Shown: positions 59,600 to 64,000 of the stretch, piece by piece
Layout of the letters: each line of letters starts with the position of its first letter
Position numbering within the stretch: the stretch's first letter is position 1
Source of the DNA: Melastoma dodecandrum
Lineage: Eukaryota; Streptophyta; Magnoliopsida; Myrtales; Melastomataceae
Reading direction: 5' to 3'
NCBI GenBank assembly: GCA_029817715.1
Contig: JARUPY010000083.1
Span: 2,790,001 to 2,854,000 of the forward strand
Length of the DNA stretch: 64,000 bases
Position numbers and translations under genes: made by a program
Notes under the pieces: model-generated
Seen by the model: the letters and a program-made list of their open reading frames with translations, nothing else
Told to the model about the DNA's origin: nothing
The model's database searches: none

Positions 59600-61294
59600 T
59601 TAGCCTCTCAGCCAAGTGTTTCGGTAGGATGAGTTATCACGTAAGGAAGCATCGTGAGGCTTGTACTCCATGACATAACTGTGAGGTAGCTTCAAATGCC
59701 TCTTAATGGAATCTCTCAATGCCATAACCGACTGTAACAATTGGAAACCCACATTAAAATAGAAAGGATGCCGACAAGCCCAGAATAAGATTGGCTAGAA
59801 TGAAGTGCTAGCCAAAAGCCCTAAAAGTTTCAAATTACCTGACTATCAGAAGCATTCCGATTCCAGACACTCAATATATCTTCGTTTAAGCGAACACTCA
59901 GCACAGCCCCACATATGTCCTCACCACAGTCAAGCTGGTCGCCCACTAAGGCAAGAACCTGGACAACAGCTTCAATCAGTTGAAAGTCTCAAAGACATAA
60001 CAATAACTGATATTTTCAATAGCAAGTAGAACTGACTGGATGGAACGACATTATAATTCAAATCTCTTGCAGCCTACAGTAAAATTAGGCATTATATATA
60101 TATATAGGCATTCACCCCAGAAATATTGATCCCAGACCAAAGTTTTTTCCACGAAATTATAGTTTCCACTGGCCTTACCAACTGCTATTACCAATGCAGA
60201 GAACACAACAGCAGCTCCAAACTTCTAAATTCACATTTCACAAGACATCACTTATTTGAACCCACTATTTTGACACAGATGTACAGCAATAATACAGTTA
60301 CAGAAAAGACTTCCACCAAAAACGAAAAGATTGAACCCAAAGGAATAATTTGACACTTTGAAGTTGCAAACAAAAGCAGAAATCTAAGCGCCAATCTATC
60401 TCTTAAGTCGCAAAGTATAAGCGATAATAGAGTGATGTGACTAACAATTATTTTCGACAAATAAGAGGAATATTCAAAAGAAAAACAGGGACTTGAAAAT
60501 TTGATAACTAACCAAATCCTCCCAAAAGCGGCCAGACACCACCTTCTTAAATCGAATTATCCACTTCCCTCCATTGCAATTGGCCGAATCCTGTCCCAGA
60601 AAAAGAACTTGCATCATTCAGAAACTTCACCAAAAAAATGTCAATCGGGTGCAATGAAACGAACGGATGAAAGTCATCCTCTTATCACCTCCCACAAAGG
60701 ACGAATCCCCTCCTTGAACAAATGCAAGTCAGTTGGGCTTGGCAGAGATGAAGGCCTAGCTAAGTGGCAATAGCAAACCCAAAACCCCTCCACCTGAAAG
60801 TAAGCATCGATCTTAATCATTCGACTATACTGCTAATCAAACGGAAACATCATGCCCTATCCAAGCTCTATGACATGCTTCTGATCGGCAGCATTACAGT
60901 GCTAAACTCTGCAAGCTTCTTGATGTTGTCCTCGTAAGAAGTCTGAGTCCTAACCCCAGGCGTACGGCGTGTGTACCAAAACAAGAACTTATACTGCAGA
61001 AACCAATCCAAACAAGACATCACCTGGTATTATTTCGGATAACAACAATCGGCGATCGCTACTTCCAAATCCAAACAACAATCAAAACAAGAAAAAATCA
61101 GAAGTCCGCATGATGGCGAAGAAAAAGGAGACCTTAAGGGGGTGGAGGCCGGCCTTGAGCTCGCGGGCGTGTCGCTCCCGCGGGTCCTCGGCGGCGCCGT
61201 CTCCGTCGTTGGAATAGGACTCCACGACCCCACGGGGACCGCCATCTCCGGAGCCGTCGTTGTTCCCGTCGGTCTTCTCCGCCACGACGTCCAT
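59600..61294 (-). CDS. nCBP: Novel cap-binding protein nCBP (eIF4E2/4EHP homologue)
   Basis: Six exons on the minus strand: 61,294-61,133; 60,993-60,898; 60,793-60,689; 60,590-60,513; 59,958-59,839; 59,731-59,600. They total 693 nt, 230 residues. It binds the m7G cap of mRNAs. Diagnostic pieces in order: acidic/Gly-rich N-terminus, HARELKAGLHPLK, FLFWYTRRTPGVRTQTSYED, VCYCHLARPSSLPSPTDLHL, GIRPLWED, NCNGGKWIIRFKK, ALVGDQLDCGEDICGAVLS, VWNRNASD and SYRNTWLRG at the end. The TRRTPG loop and the nCBP-type residues separate it from eIF4E and eIF(iso)4E; position of cap-stacking aromatics agrees (Y/W in CYCH and GIRPLWE). Plant eIF4E relatives are also known as susceptibility factors for potyvirus-like viruses. 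All introns are GT-AG. Confidence 0.92.
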
Positions 61295-61600
61295 TTCGCA
61301 ATCGGAGCGCTTCCTTCACCACAGTCGCACTCTTTTCCCTTCCCGTCTTCCTTTACTATCCGACCACTCTTCCGGGGGGTCACGCGCGATGCACGTGCGT
61401 GCTGGCCCGTGCATATGTCGTGGGCCTCACTCGGACCTAAACGAAAGGGCTCGGCCCTTTCTCACGAGCCATTTTGATCCATTGGAATTTCAGATTATAG
61501 AATAACATATTAAATAAAAAATAAAATATACGATGATATTAAAAATTTTTATTTTATTAAATTTTATATTTTTTATACGATATTATCAAGAACTTCTTTT
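61295..61600. other. Promoter side of nCBP and AT-rich edge of next element
   Basis: About 200 bp likely promoter and leader of nCBP, then a very AT-rich stretch from 61,495 that has an inverted counterpart near 62,430-62,525. Confidence 0.5.
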
Positions 61601-62425
61601 AGCGACGGATTCCGTCTAGTCGTCATCTTTTTTCCACGTTGGAGACAACAGGGTTAAGTCCCCCGGCGGAATCTGTCTTCTCCCACCCCTCTCACTGGTA
61701 CGACGCCTCCCTCCGCTCCGTCTCCCCCTCCTCCTCCCCAATCTACACCTACGACACCCTCCTCCACGGCTTCTCTGCCCGCCTCACTGACCACCAGGCC
61801 CGGGATCTCGAGTCCCTCCCTGGCGTCCTCGCTGTGCAGCCTGAGATTCGCTACGAGCTCCAGACTACCGGCACCCCGAAGTTTATCGGCATAGGGTCGG
61901 GCTCCGCCGCCTCGGATTTCCCAGATTCCGGGATCACCAGCGACGTGGTTGTCGGGGTGCTCGACACGGGTTGCTGGCCCCAGAGCAGGAGCTTCGACGA
62001 TGCTGGGATGGACACTGTCCCCTCCAGCTGGAAGGGGAGTGCGAGACGGGTACGAACTTCAGCTCTTCGGGCTGTAACAGGAAGTTGGTTAGCGCCCGGT
62101 TCTTTTCCAAGGGGTAAGAGGCGATGCTGGGGCCGGTGGACGAGTCGAAGGAGTCCAAGGAGTTAGGAAGTTGGGAATGCGCTCATTTGTGCGAGGCCTT
62201 CACTACCACGCCCCCTAGCCCCCTCTTACTCGTTGATTTGCGAAGTTGCGAAGTTGGGTAGTTGATTTACGGTTTACCAATTTTGAATAACTCGGTGCGA
62301 TTAGTGTTTCAGAACAGGATGGGGACCTGCTTCCATCGGGGACTTAACCCTGTTGTCACCTACGTGGAAAAAAGACGATGACTGAACGGAATCCGACGTT
62401 AGCGGGTCGACGGATTCCGTCGTCG
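61601..62425. mobile_element. Inverted-repeat element carrying a subtilase fragment
   Basis: Left arm AGCGACGGATTCCGTCTAGT, then TCTTTTTTCCACGTTGGAGA and CAACAGGGTTAAGTCCCC (61,601-61,664). The reverse complement is found on the right at 62,338-62,425 (GGGGACTTAACCCTGTTGTC, GTGGAAAAAAGA, GACGGATTCCGTCG). The AT-rich DNA outside both arms is also roughly inverted, so the true ends may reach about 61,505 and 62,525. The interior is GC-rich coding sequence. This is a Pack-type non-autonomous DNA element; the superfamily is not certain. Confidence 0.65.
61664..62166 (+). pseudogene. Captured, decayed subtilisin-like protease (SBT1/ARA12-type) fragment
   Basis: The frame reads HWYDASLRSVSPSSSPIYTY, LLHGFSARLTDHQARDLESL and GVLAVQPEIRYELQTTGTPK, which are the propeptide (inhibitor I9) and the start of the mature enzyme. 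The catalytic Asp is seen in VVVGVLDTGCWPQSRSFDD. After PSSWKG a one-base loss shifts the frame: CETGTNFSSSGCNRKL continues in another register, then a TAA falls where SKGYEAML is expected. The fragment stops before the catalytic His and Ser. It has no intron, as in most subtilase genes. It is inside inverted repeats, so it is a transposon-borne copy. Confidence 0.8.
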
Positions 62426-63341
62426 ACGAATGACTAGAAAAAAATTACAAGAGTTCTTCGTCCAAGTAGAAAATTTCGATATAATTTTTAATATTATTAT
62501 ATATTTTTTAAAAATAAAATTGTCACGACGTTTTAGATTTGGACAACGAATAAAAAAAGAGAGTAAACGTCCACATTCCATCAGTGCAAATAACGCGCCT
62601 CAACCCCAAAATTATGAGGGCCTCTATGTGTGACAGCGCGTGAGTGTGAGTGTAGCTGCACGTATTCCATACATACCCCTCGTATAAAACACTACTTCTT
62701 TTCAAATTATTATTATTTATTATATCGTTAAGCGGCCAAGTCACATAATTAAAATATGTTGAAAAATTAGTAAATAAATGAGGCCCATGTAATAAAAAAT
62801 AGTAGTTATACATTGGGATTGATTTATTTATTTACAATTTTCGTTGTGAGTTTTTCTGTCTGAACTTCATAACTCTGCGTCTTGTCGGGACGGGGCGGAT
62901 ATCCTTAACTTCCGATTGTAATAAAAGTTTCTAACCAACTATCTCTCAAAAGACGGTTTTGAAAATGGGGAGTGTTTTCAAAATCCGTCCCTTATTTATT
63001 TAGTTAAAGATGCGAGTTTTAAAAACTCGTCTCTCATTAAAAGGACGAGTTTTGAAAACGCGCACACACGTCTCTTGTTTATTCGAAAAATGAATAGTTT
63101 TGTTAAGTATCGAGGGAGCGGGTTTAATCCACCCCTATTTATTTACATGAGTAACGGATTTTAAAAACTAATCCTTTTTGTATTTTAATGGGCGTATTTT
63201 TAAGATTTACACTTTCGATCGCAAAATCGTATTTTAAGAAAAATGAGAAAAACAGAAGGAAATGATCCTACTTTTTTTTTTCGGTTACATCGGGTTAACG
63301 TCGTCCGTCAGTCATCCGGTTCTGTGCAACTCTGAGAAACC
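62426..63341. other. AT-rich flank and MULE-TIR relic before the last gene
   Basis: 62,430-62,820 is AT-rich, no gene. 62,940-63,245 has repeated GTTTTGAAAANNCG-type sequence and ends CGATCGCAAAATCGTATTTTAAGAAAAATG. This resembles the terminal part of the MULE-like element at 42,300-42,504 (CGACAGTAAAATCGTATTTTACG), so it is probably a degraded terminal repeat of the same family. Confidence 0.45.
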
Positions 63342-63500
63342 ATGCCTTCCCTTGCCCTCTTCTCCCTCGCCCTCCTCCTGTCCTTGGTCCGACTACCCAC
63401 CTCAGAACCCGCCCCTGTTTGCACCCTCCAGGGCTTTCCCTTCGTCCACGCCTTGGAATCCCGGTCTCCCTCCTGGATCTCCCCCTCCCCTCCCCTCGAG
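63342..63500 (+). CDS. First exon of a secreted protein gene (runs off the window)
   Basis: ATG at 63,342, open to a GT donor at 63,501; 53 residues. The N-terminus MPSLALFSLALLLSLVRL is a signal peptide. It is followed by APVCTLQGFPFVHALESRSP and WISPSPPLE, after which the exon ends. The pattern of a signal peptide, a Cys, and a SPSPPLE-like end of exon 1 reminds me of 5'-adenylylsulfate reductase-like (APRL, thioredoxin-fold) genes, but this is a weak memory-based match and the thioredoxin part would lie beyond the window. The sequence 63,501-64,000 is intron 1 as far as seen. Confidence 0.5.
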
Positions 63501-64000
63501 GTCCGTTCTTGATTCCCAAAAAGTTTCCTTCTTTTTCATTTTTCTTTTCGAACGTCGTCTCGGTGTCTGGGGGCGGTAATCTTGGGGATTGGTGACTGTT
63601 GATCCCCGGGGGGATAATTTTGATCTTGTTTGAGATTTTCCTTGCTTTTCTGTTGTTGGGGTTTTTTTCGTTCTTCCGCTTACGTTGACAATTCGTTGAC
63701 TTTTCTTGGGTGCCGTTAACTTTTGCGAACTGCCGCGTGTTGATTGTTGCCTGTTTGTCGGAGTGATCGCTTGTGGGGTTGCGTTCTCTTGTTGACTTTT
63801 GATGGATTTGGTGCTAGAGTCTCGCGTTTAAGAATGTAACTTTTCATTCAATCTAGGAGATCAAGAATCATGATGGTTTTAATTCGATGTATTTCTAGTG
63901 GCCTACTTGGAATCGACATCAGGATGGTTTGGGGACCATTGATTAGCTGTGTTTCTATAATTGGATTTTAACCGCGAGGACTTTGTTGTGAAAAAGCTAG
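63501..64000 (+). other. Intron 1 of the last gene (incomplete)
   Basis: T-rich, typical plant intron composition with no long ORF; continues past the window end. Confidence 0.5.

Noticed and set aside
1..64000. CRISPR arrays, bacterial operons or rRNA genes
   Set aside because: None seen; the window is plant nuclear DNA with introns and transposons.

Overview
This is nuclear DNA of a flowering plant, most likely a eudicot: genes are split by many short GT-AG introns, the protein families are plant-specific (ERN/RAP2.11-type AP2/ERF factor, nCBP cap-binding protein, SYP13-type syntaxin, plant GH3 glucosidase), and about half the window is transposon-derived. I cannot name the species from sequence alone.

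Left part (1-39,420) is one tandem duplication torn apart by insertions. Copy 1 (about 119-5,490) and copy 2 (about 6,190-39,405) each start with a small HSP20-like, C-terminally membrane-anchored gene (RTM2-like, minus strand) and run in the same order. Copy 2 was interrupted twice. First, a giant Ogre/Tat Ty3-gypsy retrotransposon (7,810-26,903) went in. It has a truncated 5' LTR, a tRNA-Arg-type primer site, DUF7745-like ORF1, gag, protease, RT, two RNase H domains, integrase, a polypurine tract and a roughly 4.66-kb 3' LTR that carries a fragment of a HYL1/DRB1-type dsRNA-binding protein gene. Second, about 9.2 kb (28,010-37,210) separates the rest of copy 2. It holds a small hypothetical gene, a Pack-MULE carrying part of PEX7, a double-armed inverted-repeat element, and a broken MULE transposase gene next to another Ogre LTR end.

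Middle (39,420-42,505): low-gene sequence ending in a 2-kb MULE-like element with long GC-rich inverted ends around a short PB1-like ORF.

Right part (42,900-64,000) is the gene-rich arm. It contains a secreted GH3 beta-glucosidase, a SYP132-type plasma-membrane syntaxin (13 coding exons, one GC-AG intron), an intronless ERN1/RAP2.11-type ERF factor, a TUA1-type alpha-tubulin (minus), a CSD3-like Cu/Zn superoxide dismutase sharing a 500-bp head-to-head interval with the tubulin, and an nCBP/4EHP cap-binding protein (minus). Then comes an inverted-repeat element carrying a decayed subtilase fragment, and finally the first exon of a secreted-protein gene that runs off the window.

The most notable theme is repeated capture of host gene fragments (PEX7, a HYL1-like dsRNA-binding protein, a subtilase) by three unrelated kinds of element within 33 kb. 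All three captured fragments show frameshifts or stops. Intron-exon structures of the six host genes and two RTM2-like genes were worked out by hand from splice dinucleotides and frame; in each case the summed exons are an exact multiple of three.
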